Under the pieces are notes generated by a model. The model was not told where the DNA came from, did no database searches, and worked only from the letters and a program-made list of their open reading frames with translations. From Lachnospiraceae bacterium (GTDB lineage: Bacteria > Bacillota > Clostridia > Lachnospirales > Lachnospiraceae), in contig JAFUIR010000011.1 in the NCBI GenBank assembly GCA_017468395.1, positions 62,001 through 126,000 of the forward strand: DNA of 64,000 nucleotides, given 5' to 3'. A program made the translations under genes and the position numbers. Positions 41,170 through 50,458 of this stretch are shown here, one piece after another. Positions within the stretch are counted from its first letter, which is position 1, and each line of letters begins with the position of its first letter.

Positions 41170-42720
41170 TTATAATTTAATAAAACTTACGGAACATGCC
41201 GGAACAATAATTTTTCCGTTGTGGGTATAGGCAGGACTTCCGTAAGAATAGATCACTTCTTTTAAGGAAAGTGCACTTTCAAAGCAAGTGTCCTTTTCGG
41301 AAGGATTGAGAACCACCAGTATTTTTTCTTCTGCATCCTCGGGATGATTGGTTCTTACATATGCGAAGGGATAAGCATTTTCCTCGGCATACACAAAGTT
41401 GATTTCTCCCTTATTCCAAAGGGCGGGATGGGCCTTTCTGACTTGTATCAATTTCTTAATTTCATGGAAAAGGGAAGTTTCATCCGCCATCTGGCCTTGC
41501 ACGGTAGGTCTGTCTTTGCTTTCATCCTGCCGGATGTAAAGTTTTTCGGCAGGGGCGGTGCTGAAACCTGCGTTGACCCCGTCATCCCACTGCATGGGGG
41601 AACGGGAGCCGGTACGGTTATAGCCGCCTTCCACAGAAACCAGATTTTCCACATAACGCATGCCGATTTCATCGCCGTAATAAATAAAAGGTGCGCCGGG
41701 CATGGAAAGAAGAAATGCGAATGCAATTTTCATTTCCTCTTGGGAAAGCCTGCGTGCCAGACGGTCCATATCGTGGTTACCGGAAGGGATACAAATAAGT
41801 CCTTTTTTCTCGGATTTTTCATAATTTTCCAAATATTTTTGGACGAATGCGGAAATATCGCCTTTTCCCTCTTTGGAGAAATAGGGATAATCGCAGCGGA
41901 ACAGGTCATTATAATGGGAAGGACCAAAGTGAAGCAGGAAGTCCATGTGGAAGCCGCCCTGCAGGGATTTGTCCGGCTCGCCCCATTCGGAAATCATGGC
42001 TGCCTCGGGAAATTCCTCATCCAAAAAGGCTCTTACATTTTGCCACAGTGCAATAATTCCTTTGCTTTCTTCGTCCTGTTTGACCAAAGAACCTGCCATA
42101 TCCACTCGGAAGCCGTCACAGCCCATTTTCAGCCAAAACCGCATGATGTTTTTCATTTCCTCCAAAGTGGCTTTCGGTCCCGGCGCATCCATGGGTTGCT
42201 GCCAAGGTTTGGTTATTTTATAAAAACCATAATTCAGCGCCGGCTGGGCGGAGAAAAAGTTCAGTGCAACAGAACCGTCTCTTTCGGAAATACCGGTAAG
42301 ACAACCCATATTTTCGGGATATTCCCAAACGGTATTTGTCCAGATGTAGCGGTCGGAAAATTGGTTTTTTTCCTGTTTCATGGATTCCAAAAACCATTTA
42401 TGGTAAACGGAAGTGTGCCCGGGAACCAGGTCCAAAAGCACATGCATATCTCTGGCGTGGGCCTGTTCAAATAATTGTTTTAAGTCCTCATTGGTTCCGT
42501 ATCTGGGGGCTACGGTGTAGTAGTCCTGCACATCATAGCCGGCATCCATAAAGGGTGAGAGGAAACAGGGATTGAGCCATAAGGCGTTACATCCTAAATC
42601 TTTGATATAATCCAATTTTTCGATAATACCGGGGATGTCGCCGATACCATCAGCATTAGTGTCATTAAAAGATTGGGGATAAATTTCATAAAAAAGTGCG
42701 TCGTTAAGCCATTTAGCCAT
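41170..42720 (-). CDS. GH13 alpha-glucosidase/amylase-family glycosidase
   Basis: 516 residues with a (beta/alpha)8 GH13 fold. The conserved regions are DLVPGHTSVYHKW, DGFRVDMAGS (nucleophile Asp), MISEWGEPD (acid/base Glu) and SGNHDMDRLARR (transition-state Asp, NHD). IGDIPGIIEKLDYIKDLG and the C-terminal beta domain are typical of oligo-1,6-/alpha-glucosidases of the trehalulose/maltodextrin type. No signal peptide, so it acts on imported oligosaccharides. Start at 42720 after AAAAGGAG. It is the first gene of the operon with luxS and mtnN. Confidence 0.9.
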   Translation of the reverse strand: MAKWLNDALFYEIYPQSFNDTNADGIGDIPGIIEKLDYIKDLGCNALWLNPCFLSPFMDAGYDVQDYYTVAPRYGTNEDLKQLFEQAHARDMHVLLDLVPGHTSVYHKWFLESMKQEKNQFSDRYIWTNTVWEYPENMGCLTGISERDGSVALNFFSAQPALNYGFYKITKPWQQPMDAPGPKATLEEMKNIMRFWLKMGCDGFRVDMAGSLVKQDEESKGIIALWQNVRAFLDEEFPEAAMISEWGEPDKSLQGGFHMDFLLHFGPSHYNDLFRCDYPYFSKEGKGDISAFVQKYLENYEKSEKKGLICIPSGNHDMDRLARRLSQEEMKIAFAFLLSMPGAPFIYYGDEIGMRYVENLVSVEGGYNRTGSRSPMQWDDGVNAGFSTAPAEKLYIRQDESKDRPTVQGQMADETSLFHEIKKLIQVRKAHPALWNKGEINFVYAEENAYPFAYVRTNHPEDAEEKILVVLNPSEKDTCFESALSLKEVIYSYGSPAYTHNGKIIVPACSVSFIKL

Positions 42721-42865
42721 AAAATGCTCCTTTTCAAAAAAGTTTCTCTTCATATTTTAATATATTTTAGTGTTTGTATCTACAAAATCTTTCAAAAAAT
42801 ATTTGGTTTATGATATGATTTAAGAAAGACCTTTAAAGAACAAAAACGAAGTCAGAGGTGAAGTT

Positions 42866-43834
42866 ATGAAATTTGCAATTTTGGCGCCGGGAAAAATTGC
42901 CGGAAAGATGGCAAAAGCAGTATCGGGAATTTTGGATATTGAAAAATATGCGGTGGCATCCAGAAGTTTGGAGAGAGCCCGGGATTTTGCCAAGGAATGG
43001 AACTTTGAAAAGGCCTACGGTTCTTATGAGGAAATGCTGAAAGACCCGGAAGTGGAACTTGTTTATGTAGCATCTCCCCACTCCCATCATTTTGAACATG
43101 CAAAGATGTGTCTGGAAGCCGGAAAACATGTGCTGGTGGAGAAAGCATTTACCGTGAATGCTGCCCAGGCCCGGGAGTTGATTTCCCTTTCCCGGGAAAA
43201 AGGTTTGCTTTTGGCAGAGGCTATTTGGACCCGCTATATGCCCAGCAGAAAGATGATAAAAGACTTAATTGACGGCGGTGCTATCGGAAAAGTGACATCT
43301 TTAACTGCAAATCTGGGATACATTCTGCCTCATATTGAAAGACTTCAGAATCCTGAGCTGGCCGGGGGAGCGCTTTTGGATTTGGGCTTATATCCCATTA
43401 ACTTTGCATTGATGGTCATGGACGGGGAAGTGGTAGATGTGCAGTCTACAGCGGTTTTGTCCCCTAAGGGCGTGGATTGGATGAATAGCATGACCCTGAC
43501 TTTTGAAGGAGGCCGGATGGCGGTTCTTCACAGTACGATGTTGGCACTGACGGACAGACAGGGAACCATATACGGTGATGAGGGATTTCTCGAGGTGCAA
43601 AATATTAACAATTGTGAGGAAGTCCGTGTTTATGACAAAGATCGCAATTTGGTGGAAACCCATGCCGTGCCGGAGCAGATTAACGGGTATGAATATGAAG
43701 TGATTGCCTGCGTCAAAGCTATCAGAGAGGGCAAGATACAGTGTGAAGAAATGCCTCATAGTGAAACCTTGCGGGTTATGACATTGATGGACCGGATGCG
43801 CAGCCAGTGGGGAATGAAATATCCATGGGAATAA
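42866..43834 (+). CDS. Gfo/Idh/MocA-family oxidoreductase
   Basis: 322 residues. The N-terminal Rossmann fold (KFAILAPGKIAGKMAKAVSG) has a variant nucleotide loop; the family motif EKAFTVNAAQARELI (EKP-like) is at about 92-106. The C-terminal alpha/beta domain contains GGALLDLGLYPINFALMVMD with the catalytic-region DLG..Y. NAD(P)-dependent dehydrogenation of a sugar or inositol is expected; substrate unknown. AGAGGTG precedes the ATG. A membrane GT-C-like gene follows after 15 bp. Confidence 0.88.
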   Translation: MKFAILAPGKIAGKMAKAVSGILDIEKYAVASRSLERARDFAKEWNFEKAYGSYEEMLKDPEVELVYVASPHSHHFEHAKMCLEAGKHVLVEKAFTVNAAQARELISLSREKGLLLAEAIWTRYMPSRKMIKDLIDGGAIGKVTSLTANLGYILPHIERLQNPELAGGALLDLGLYPINFALMVMDGEVVDVQSTAVLSPKGVDWMNSMTLTFEGGRMAVLHSTMLALTDRQGTIYGDEGFLEVQNINNCEEVRVYDKDRNLVETHAVPEQINGYEYEVIACVKAIREGKIQCEEMPHSETLRVMTLMDRMRSQWGMKYPWE

Positions 43835-43849
43835 CAGGAGGATAAATCC

Positions 43850-45571
43850 ATGCAACGGGTTTTGATGAAATGCGTTAAATTGGGAATCCCTTTTATAATC
43901 GCAATTGCCGCTGTGAAAATATTATTGGTAGGATATGACGTGGATGAGCAGTATGCTATAAGCATGTCATACCGCCTGCTTCAGGGAGATTTACTCGTGG
44001 CAGAAATGTGGGAGCCCCATCAAACATCTGCGTTTTTACTGGCTTTGTTAATGTATCCCTATGATTTGATTGTGGGAAATCTCACGGGAATAGTGTTGTA
44101 TTTAAGGATTTGCGGTCTGTTGATGCACGGGCTGGTCAGTATCTGCTTGTACAGGCACTTGACAAAATATATTTTTAAAGATTGGCTGGAAAAAGAAGAG
44201 GCAAAAGTATTTGCTTTTCTCATTGTGTGTGTGCAGTTTTTCTCTTTGCCGAAACTGATGTTTTTACCTGAATTTTCCAATATGCAGGTATGGTTTTTAC
44301 TGCTTACGGTTTTATCTTTTCATAAATATTTACTGCTGCGGGAGGAAAAAAAGGGTACTTGCCATCTGCTGCTTGCCGGATTTTGGGTAATGCTGGAGGT
44401 TCTTACGTATCCTTCGACTTTTTTCGTGTTTGCATTTCTGGTACTATTTATGCTTTTTTCAAGGAAGAGCAGGTTTAGTATTAAAGAAGTGGTACTGTTC
44501 GTGGCTCCCGGTGTTTTGGGATTTTTGCTCTTTTTTGCTTATTTGTTACGTTATATACAGTTACAGGATTTGGGACAGTATATTTCATATATACTGGATG
44601 ACGGTTCCCACGGTGCGACGTGGAGCGAGAAATTACTACTCAATATACGGTCGGTGGGAGAAATTTTACTCTATCTGACGGTGTATGGTTTGATTGCACT
44701 TTTTTGTGGTTTGATTGTACGGAACATAAAGTTTCTAAAAGAAATATCCCCTTTTTTTAGAAATGCAATGTTACTGCTTGTAATTACTTTTGCAGGTCAG
44801 ATGGTTATCTGGCTGTTTGGAAACAAGTATCCTAATTATCCCTCAGTGGAATACTTTTTTGTTTTAGGAATGGGATTTATTTTTGCTTTAAAAGAAAAAC
44901 TATTTAAAGACAGGGAAGTGGTATTGTTTTTACTGACCCCTTTGATGGCATTTGCCGGAATTCTCGCGTTTACAAATCATCCGGTCTTGGTATCGGCCCC
45001 ATTTTTGAATGTGTGTGTTACCGGGATTTTGATTATGCTTGTTAAATACGGAAAAAATCAGTCCTGCAAAAAAATTATTCTGAAAGCAGTTTTCGCACTT
45101 TGGATATTAATGCTCTTATTTGGAAAAACATATTTAGTGCGAGTGACAGGTGGAGTGCATTATCCGGTGTTTGATTCGGTATACCTGATAGAAGAGGGGC
45201 CGGCAAAGGGAATTATCGGAGATTACACAGCAGTTTTTGGATATAACGAGCGTTTACAAATAGTTAAGGCAAATATTCCGGAGGGTGCAAAAGTGTTTTA
45301 TGCAGGGGATTGTACAGACGTGTATTTATTGGGTAATGCGCAGGTGTGCACTCCTTCCACAATCAGCACGCCTACCTTTAATCAAAGAATTGAGGAATAT
45401 TTTAAGCTTCATCCGGAAAAACTGCCGGAATATATTATTTGTGATTGCGGATTGGTAGATTTTTCTACAGACAGTTGGCTGATGAACTATGTACGGGACA
45501 ACTGTCATTTGCAACCGCTGGCAGAGAATAACTATTTGGTAGTTTTTGAAATGAAGCAAAAATCAGAGTAG
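43850..45571 (+). CDS. GT-C-fold membrane glycosyltransferase-like protein
   Basis: 573 residues with about 11 membrane helices. The first outer loop has DVDEQYAISMSYRLLQGD and WEPHQTSAFLLALLM, the acidic/His arrangement of GT39-like polyprenyl-phosphate sugar transferases. The C-terminal 130 residues form a non-membrane domain. It probably transfers a sugar to an envelope polymer or protein; donor and acceptor are unknown. RBS CAGGAGG. Its companion in this window with similar architecture is at 58723. Confidence 0.7.
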   Translation: MQRVLMKCVKLGIPFIIAIAAVKILLVGYDVDEQYAISMSYRLLQGDLLVAEMWEPHQTSAFLLALLMYPYDLIVGNLTGIVLYLRICGLLMHGLVSICLYRHLTKYIFKDWLEKEEAKVFAFLIVCVQFFSLPKLMFLPEFSNMQVWFLLLTVLSFHKYLLLREEKKGTCHLLLAGFWVMLEVLTYPSTFFVFAFLVLFMLFSRKSRFSIKEVVLFVAPGVLGFLLFFAYLLRYIQLQDLGQYISYILDDGSHGATWSEKLLLNIRSVGEILLYLTVYGLIALFCGLIVRNIKFLKEISPFFRNAMLLLVITFAGQMVIWLFGNKYPNYPSVEYFFVLGMGFIFALKEKLFKDREVVLFLLTPLMAFAGILAFTNHPVLVSAPFLNVCVTGILIMLVKYGKNQSCKKIILKAVFALWILMLLFGKTYLVRVTGGVHYPVFDSVYLIEEGPAKGIIGDYTAVFGYNERLQIVKANIPEGAKVFYAGDCTDVYLLGNAQVCTPSTISTPTFNQRIEEYFKLHPEKLPEYIICDCGLVDFSTDSWLMNYVRDNCHLQPLAENNYLVVFEMKQKSE

Positions 45572-45655
45572 TTTTTGGTTCATAGGATAATTTATTTCTA
45601 TACAATTTCACTAAAAAAAATTTATCAAAAATCAGAAAATTGGTTTATCAAAATA

Positions 45656-45684
45656 TTTACATCGTCGCTTTAGTGCGCTATAAT
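45656..45684 (+). promoter_or_regulatory. sigma-A type promoter
   Basis: TTTACA (45656-45661), 17-bp spacer, TATAAT (45679-45684), 70 bp before the CofE-like gene. Confidence 0.75.
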
Positions 45685-45754
45685 AATCACTGGTGTGGCG
45701 GGAGAAAGCAATTTTTTACTTCGCTATAATCTTAAAAAAAAGAAGGGATACTCT

Positions 45755-46945
45755 ATGGAAAGAAAAGTAGGAACAGTATCAAGAGGAATACGTTGCCCGA
45801 TTATCAGAGAAGGCGACAACCTGGTGGACATTGCAGTAGACAGCGTTATGGAAGCTGCCGCAAGTGAAGGTTTTGAGTTTAGAGACCGCGATGTTATTGC
45901 ACTGACAGAGTCTATTGTAGCTCGTGCACAGGGTAACTATGCGTCTGTTCAAGATATTGCAGACGATGTTAGAGCAAAACTTGGCGGAGAGACAATCGGT
46001 GTTATTTTCCCGATTTTATCCCGTAACCGTTTCGCAATTTGCCTCAAAGGTATTGCAATGGGTGCCAAAAAAGTTGTACTGATGCTAAGTTATCCTAGCG
46101 ATGAAGTGGGAAATGCCCTTTTGACATACGATCAACTTGACGAAGCAGGAATCAATCCGTATACAGATGTCCTGACTTTGGCAAGATACCGTGAATTGTT
46201 CGGTGAGAACAAACATGAATTTACAGGCGTAGATTATGTGCAGTATTATTCTGACATTATTACAGAAGCAGGTGCAGAAGTAGAAATTATTTTTGCAAAC
46301 CAGCCTACTGCGATTTTGAACTATACCGATTGCGTTATGACTTGTGATATTCACACCCGTGCAAGAAGCAAACGCCTCTTGTTGGCAGCAGGCGCAAAGG
46401 CAGTGTGCGGTTTGGATGATATTTTGACAGAATCCGTAAATGGCAGCGGCTATAATACAAAATACGGTCTGCTTGGTTCCAATAAATCTACCGAGGACAA
46501 AATTAAATTGTTCCCCAGAGAGTGTCAGGACTTGGTGGAAAGTATTCAGGCTGAAATGTTGAACAAAACAGGAAAGCATGTTGAAGTTATGGTTTACGGA
46601 GATGGTGCTTTCAAAGACCCTCAAGGTAAAATTTGGGAGTTGGCTGACCCTGTTGTTTCCCCTGCTTTCACAAGCGGACTTGTGGGAACACCTAACGAGT
46701 TGAAATTGAAATATCTTGCTGATAACGATTTCAAAAACCTCAGCGGTGCGGAACTTAAGGAAGCAATTTCCAACAGCATCAAGCAGAAGGATTCTAATCT
46801 GGTAGGTAATATGGCTTCTCAGGGAACAACCCCCAGACAGCTTACTGATTTGATTGGTTCTCTTTGTGACCTGACCAGTGGTTCCGGCGATAAGGGTACA
46901 CCTATTATCCACATTCAGGGTTATTTCGATAACTTCACAGATTAA
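45755..46945 (+). CDS. coenzyme F420-0:L-glutamate ligase (CofE)-like protein
   Basis: 396 residues. The N-terminal segment (DVIALTESIVARAQGN, then GVIFPILSRNRFAICLKGIA) and YGDGAFKDPQGKIWELADPV in the second half resemble the F420-0 gamma-glutamyl ligase family found in Clostridia. Canonical CofE adds glutamates to F420, but organisms of this type are not known to make F420, so another gamma-glutamyl ligation is likely. Start at 45755 follows AAGGGA. It has its own promoter and terminator. Confidence 0.75.
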   Translation: MERKVGTVSRGIRCPIIREGDNLVDIAVDSVMEAAASEGFEFRDRDVIALTESIVARAQGNYASVQDIADDVRAKLGGETIGVIFPILSRNRFAICLKGIAMGAKKVVLMLSYPSDEVGNALLTYDQLDEAGINPYTDVLTLARYRELFGENKHEFTGVDYVQYYSDIITEAGAEVEIIFANQPTAILNYTDCVMTCDIHTRARSKRLLLAAGAKAVCGLDDILTESVNGSGYNTKYGLLGSNKSTEDKIKLFPRECQDLVESIQAEMLNKTGKHVEVMVYGDGAFKDPQGKIWELADPVVSPAFTSGLVGTPNELKLKYLADNDFKNLSGAELKEAISNSIKQKDSNLVGNMASQGTTPRQLTDLIGSLCDLTSGSGDKGTPIIHIQGYFDNFTD

Positions 46946-46966
46946 TTACAAGGATAAAAGACAGCG

Positions 46967-46997
46967 CCCCGGTGAATTTACTCACCGGGGTATTTTT
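46967..46997 (+). terminator. intrinsic terminator
   Basis: CCCCGGTGA/TCACCGGGG (46967-46975 and 46982-46990) followed by TATTTTT. Confidence 0.9.
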
Positions 46998-47050
46998 AAT
47001 GTTACTGCCTTTTAAACATAATATTTGTAATAAACCAGGAGGATTTACAC

Positions 47051-47875
47051 ATGAGAAAGAAAATATTACGTTTTGTTTTAATCGCGGTCATGACCGGCGC
47101 AATGCTTACCGGCTGTGCAAATAATGAACAGTCGTCCCGCCAGCCTGACAAAAGCGATGCAATCGAAAGCAGCAGCGATGAAAGTAGCACAATCGAAAGC
47201 ATTGAAGCAGAAAGCAGCGAAGCAGAAAACAGCACCACCGAGCAGGTTACCGGTGTCGAAGACACGCAGCCGGCGGAAAAAGATGTGCTTACAACAGACA
47301 TTGACCTGGAAGAAGCGAGACTATGGATTTATGATTCGCCTGAATTGTATGAAGCAGATGGAAATGTGAAATGGAATGAAGGACTTACCAGATATATAGA
47401 AGAAGACGTTCCTTGTGATAAATTAAGCGACTCCCTTGCCAAGACAATTGAGCAATATAAAGTTCACGGTTACTCTTATGTGGGTGATGAAACAGATATA
47501 ACATCTTTAAATGAAGATAGTTTCAAGAATAATGACGTGGCATATTTTAAATTGGAATTGACAGACCCTGTATTACTGGCGGAATTGGAAACAGCCATGC
47601 TAAACGCATATATAGATGCAGGAAAGAGTATGCCGGAAGATGAAAAATATGATGCACTAATAGAAAGAATACAGAATACCATTAAAGAATTTACTACTCT
47701 GGGAATTCAGGTTACATGGATTTCTTTTAAGGAAACATATTCTGTATGGACGTATGGGGAGTTCCGGTTCAATGATAAAGAATTTGTTCGTTTTACAGAA
47801 AATTTCGAATGGATTCCCCGATGGCTGGAATACAATACGGAAGATAAAATGTGGCAGTTGTCACCGGATTATTAA
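47051..47875 (+). CDS. secreted lipoprotein, unknown function
   Basis: 274 residues. A lipoprotein signal peptide ends in the lipobox LTGC (Cys18 region), followed by a low-complexity Ser/Glu/Thr linker (about 20-80) that would span the cell wall. The remaining 190 residues are a folded acidic domain with no family recognised (YIEEDVPCDKLSDSLAKTIE; IQVTWISFKETYSVWTYGEF). RBS AGGAGG. It faces a convergent rubrerythrin gene. Confidence 0.8.
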   Translation: MRKKILRFVLIAVMTGAMLTGCANNEQSSRQPDKSDAIESSSDESSTIESIEAESSEAENSTTEQVTGVEDTQPAEKDVLTTDIDLEEARLWIYDSPELYEADGNVKWNEGLTRYIEEDVPCDKLSDSLAKTIEQYKVHGYSYVGDETDITSLNEDSFKNNDVAYFKLELTDPVLLAELETAMLNAYIDAGKSMPEDEKYDALIERIQNTIKEFTTLGIQVTWISFKETYSVWTYGEFRFNDKEFVRFTENFEWIPRWLEYNTEDKMWQLSPDY

Positions 47876-47913
47876 GGAATTGCAGAACTACATTTATCTT
47901 TAAGACAATATAA

Positions 47914-47954
47914 AAGAGGTTTGGTGAAGGAAGAAATCCATCGCCAAGCCTCTT
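47914..47954 (-). terminator. terminator of the perR-rubrerythrin operon
   Basis: AAGAGGTTTGGTGA pairs with TCGCCAAGCCTCTT (47914-47927 and 47941-47954, with G-U pairs). An A-run on the right and T-poor exit on the left orient it mainly to the minus strand. Confidence 0.6.
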
Positions 47955-47978
47955 AAAAAATTACTTTATACGGTATTT

Positions 47979-49187
47979 TTATTTTCCAAAATAACGGTTT
48001 AATAAACCCTCGAATGCCTTACCATGTCTAGCCTCGTCTCTTGCCATTTCATGGACTGTGTCATGGATAGCGTCCAGATTCAATTCTTTTGCACGTTTTG
48101 CAAGGTCAAATTTGCCTGCTGTTGCGCCGTTTTCAGCGTCAACACGCATTTCAAGGTTTTTCTTTGTGGAGGAAGTTACAACTTCACCCAGCAGTTCTGC
48201 AAATTTTGCAGCATGCTCAGCCTCTTCGAGGGCTGCTTTTTCCCAGTACAGACCGATTTCGGGATAACCTTCCCTGTGAGCCACACGAGCCATAGCCAGA
48301 TACATACCTACTTCGGAACATTCGCCTTCAAAGTTTGCGCGAAGATCCATGATAATATCTTCCGGTGCGCCCTGGGCAACGCCTACAACATGTTCAGCCG
48401 CCCATACTTTTTCGCCGGACTGCTCGTTAAATTTAGAAGCAGGAACGCCGCAAACGGGGCATTTTTCCGGTGCAGAATCTCCCTCATGCACATAGCCGCA
48501 AACGCTGCAAACATACTTTTTGGAAGAACTTTCTTTTGTGGAGACAGCGGGTGCAGGAGTGGCTGCATTAGTTGTTGTTTCTGTCAGAACAAAATCTTCT
48601 TTTCCATGGTGACAAAGGGGGCAGATGAAGTCATCAGGTACTTCCTCTCCTTCGTAGACATAACCACATACAGAGCAGGTCCAGGTTTTCTTTTCGGTAT
48701 TTGCTGCCACGGGTCTTGGTTTGATATCACTTTGATAATAGCCGTAAGTGCAAGAAGGGATATCAGATAATACCTTGGCATCTGTCAATTCAGCCACAAA
48801 CAAGGTATGGCTGCCCAGATCAAAGTGCTCGGTTACTTTTGCGGACATATACATATTTGCCATGTCTGTTAAATAATAAAGTCCGTTTTCACTGCGGGCT
48901 GCATTTGTGAAACTTTCAAATTTATTTACATCTCTGCCGGACTGCATACCGAAACGCTTAAACAGTTCAAAGTCAGCGCCGGTTGTAATGGCTGAGATGT
49001 TGAAAACTCCCGTATTCATAATCATGTCATGAGTTTTATTTTTCTGAATTACGGCAACAGAGATACGGGTGGGGTTGTTTGCGATTTGAATAGCTGTGTT
49101 AATGATACATCCATTATCAAAGCCATTTTCTTTTGCCGTCAATAAAAACAAACCATATGTGAATTTGTATAAAGCTTTGTCATCCAT
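47979..49187 (-). CDS. flavin reductase-rubredoxin-rubrerythrin fusion
   Basis: 402 residues in four parts. Residues 1-155 form a FMN-binding split-barrel flavin reductase (High Molecular Weight Rubredoxin-like). Residues 168-200 are a classical rubredoxin ([18 protein letters not shown], then CPLCHHG). After a Thr/Ala/Pro/Ser linker, residues 225-258 are a rubrerythrin-type rubredoxin ([21 protein letters not shown]), and 262-402 a ferritin-like diiron domain ([42 protein letters not shown]). This arrangement could pass electrons from NAD(P)H via flavin to the diiron peroxidase in one chain. The last 179 residues are almost the same as the neighbouring rubrerythrin. Confidence 0.9.
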   Translation of the reverse strand: MDDKALYKFTYGLFLLTAKENGFDNGCIINTAIQIANNPTRISVAVIQKNKTHDMIMNTGVFNISAITTGADFELFKRFGMQSGRDVNKFESFTNAARSENGLYYLTDMANMYMSAKVTEHFDLGSHTLFVAELTDAKVLSDIPSCTYGYYQSDIKPRPVAANTEKKTWTCSVCGYVYEGEEVPDDFICPLCHHGKEDFVLTETTTNAATPAPAVSTKESSSKKYVCSVCGYVHEGDSAPEKCPVCGVPASKFNEQSGEKVWAAEHVVGVAQGAPEDIIMDLRANFEGECSEVGMYLAMARVAHREGYPEIGLYWEKAALEEAEHAAKFAELLGEVVTSSTKKNLEMRVDAENGATAGKFDLAKRAKELNLDAIHDTVHEMARDEARHGKAFEGLLNRYFGK

Positions 49188-49253
49188 GATATAACCTCCT
49201 ATTATTGGAAAAGACGGAGGGTTTTTCCTCCGCCTCCTTAGTATTTCCCAATA

Positions 49254-49793
49254 TTAACCGAAATAACGGTTCAAAAGACCCTCAAATGCCTTGCCGTGTC
49301 TTGCCTCGTCTCTTGCCATTTCGTGAACTGTGTCATGGATTGCATCCAGATTCAGTTCTTTAGCACGTTTTGCAAGGTCGAATTTGCCTGCTGTTGCGCC
49401 GTTTTCAGCGTCAACACGCATTTCAAGGTTTTTCTTTGTGGAAGAAGTTACAACTTCACCAAGCAGTTCTGCGAATTTTGCAGCATGCTCAGCTTCTTCA
49501 TATGCTGCTTTTTCCCAGTAAAGACCGATTTCAGGATAACCTTCTCTATGAGCTACACGAGCCATAGCCAGATACATACCAACTTCGGAACATTCGCCTT
49601 CAAAGTTTGCGCGAAGATCCATGATAATATCTTCCGGTGCGCCCTGGGCAACACCTACAACGTGTTCAGCGGCCCATACTTTTTCGCCTGCCTGAACATT
49701 AAATTTGGAAGCGGGAACGCCGCAAACGGGGCATTTTTCCGGTGCTTCATTTCCTTCGTGAACATAACCACATACGCTACATACATATTTCAT
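49254..49793 (-). CDS. reverse rubrerythrin (rubredoxin N-terminal)
   Basis: 179 residues. An N-terminal rubredoxin-like zinc/iron ribbon ([20 protein letters not shown]) precedes the four-helix diiron domain, the reversed order compared with classical rubrerythrin. It detoxifies hydrogen peroxide or oxygen in the cytoplasm. It differs from the fusion's C-terminal part at only about six positions. It lies 56 bp after perR and 66 bp before the fusion gene in the same direction, so peroxide-controlled co-expression is likely. AGGAG RBS. Confidence 0.93.
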   Translation of the reverse strand: MKYVCSVCGYVHEGNEAPEKCPVCGVPASKFNVQAGEKVWAAEHVVGVAQGAPEDIIMDLRANFEGECSEVGMYLAMARVAHREGYPEIGLYWEKAAYEEAEHAAKFAELLGEVVTSSTKKNLEMRVDAENGATAGKFDLAKRAKELNLDAIHDTVHEMARDEARHGKAFEGLLNRYFG

Positions 49794-49849
49794 AATTCTA
49801 ATCTCCTTTGCTTTTTGTTGTTTATATTTTTACTTAGTTGCCAAATGTT

Positions 49850-50242
49850 TTATGAAGATGTTTTTTTACAACAATCTCCGCAAGTACCGTGGAAATAGGT
49901 GAAATGTCCTTTGATTTGACCGTCAAAATTCATTCCGGCAATCTCTGTGATGGAATCGATGTTGTCCATTTCAAGGTCAATCACACTTCCGCACTCGGTA
50001 CAAATGAAATGATAGTGTGGGGATGTGTCTGCATCAAAATGGTCTACACCATCGCCCACCCGCAGTCTCAAGATTTCTCCCGTATCGGCCAAAAGTGTTA
50101 AGTTCCGGTAGACGGTACCCAAACTGATATTGGGATATTGCTTGCGGACATTCATATACACTACATCTGCCGTGGGATGGTCTTTTCTTGTCATAAGGAA
50201 GTTTTTGATTTCTTCCCTTTGTCGGCTGTATTTCAGTGACAT
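49850..50242 (-). CDS. perR: PerR/Fur-family peroxide-sensing repressor
   Basis: 130 residues. A winged helix (1-80: KYSRQREEIKNFLMTRKDHP, ISLGTVYRNLTLLADTGEIL) is followed by the metal-binding dimer domain. The regulatory-site segment HFDADTSPHYHFICTECGSV has the Asp typical of PerR, and the CTEC/CGDC pair forms the structural zinc site. Peroxide oxidises an iron-ligand His and releases DNA. It heads the operon with two rubrerythrin genes. The promoter contains an inverted repeat suited to autoregulation. GGAGGG RBS. Confidence 0.92.
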   Translation of the reverse strand: MSLKYSRQREEIKNFLMTRKDHPTADVVYMNVRKQYPNISLGTVYRNLTLLADTGEILRLRVGDGVDHFDADTSPHYHFICTECGSVIDLEMDNIDSITEIAGMNFDGQIKGHFTYFHGTCGDCCKKTSS

Positions 50243-50264
50243 CGCAACCCTCCTTTTTGAAATC

Positions 50265-50311
50265 AGTAACGATTACTAATATCATTATACAAAATCTATG
50301 TGAAATGTCAA
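50265..50311 (-). promoter_or_regulatory. perR promoter with candidate PerR operator
   Basis: On the minus strand: TTGACA (50306-50311), 16-bp spacer, TATAAT (50284-50289). Just downstream is the inverted repeat AGTAA-N3-TTACT (50265-50277), overlapping the transcription start, and the stretch TATAATGATATTA resembles part of the Bacillus Per box. Confidence 0.7.
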
Positions 50312-50458
50312 CACATATTGAGAAAATTTTTCAAAAAAGTTTTTCTTATCAATTTTATAAATTTTTAATGATATTATTCCGCATAATTAATATCTTTTTT
50401 CGCTATTTGATGATAATATTAAGGAAGAGTAGAGAAATCGGAAAGGAAAGGTCAGTTT

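Noticed and set aside
41344-42474. Long open frame opposite the GH13 gene
   Set aside because: It is the shadow of the GH13 coding sequence; no RBS and no plausible protein features.
46085-46912. Open frame of 275 codons opposite the CofE-like gene
   Set aside because: Antisense shadow of a gene with clear family motifs.
47979-49793. Insertion sequence or long terminal repeat
   Set aside because: The long direct repeat is explained by homologous rubrerythrin coding sequence, with no transposase or terminal inverted repeats.
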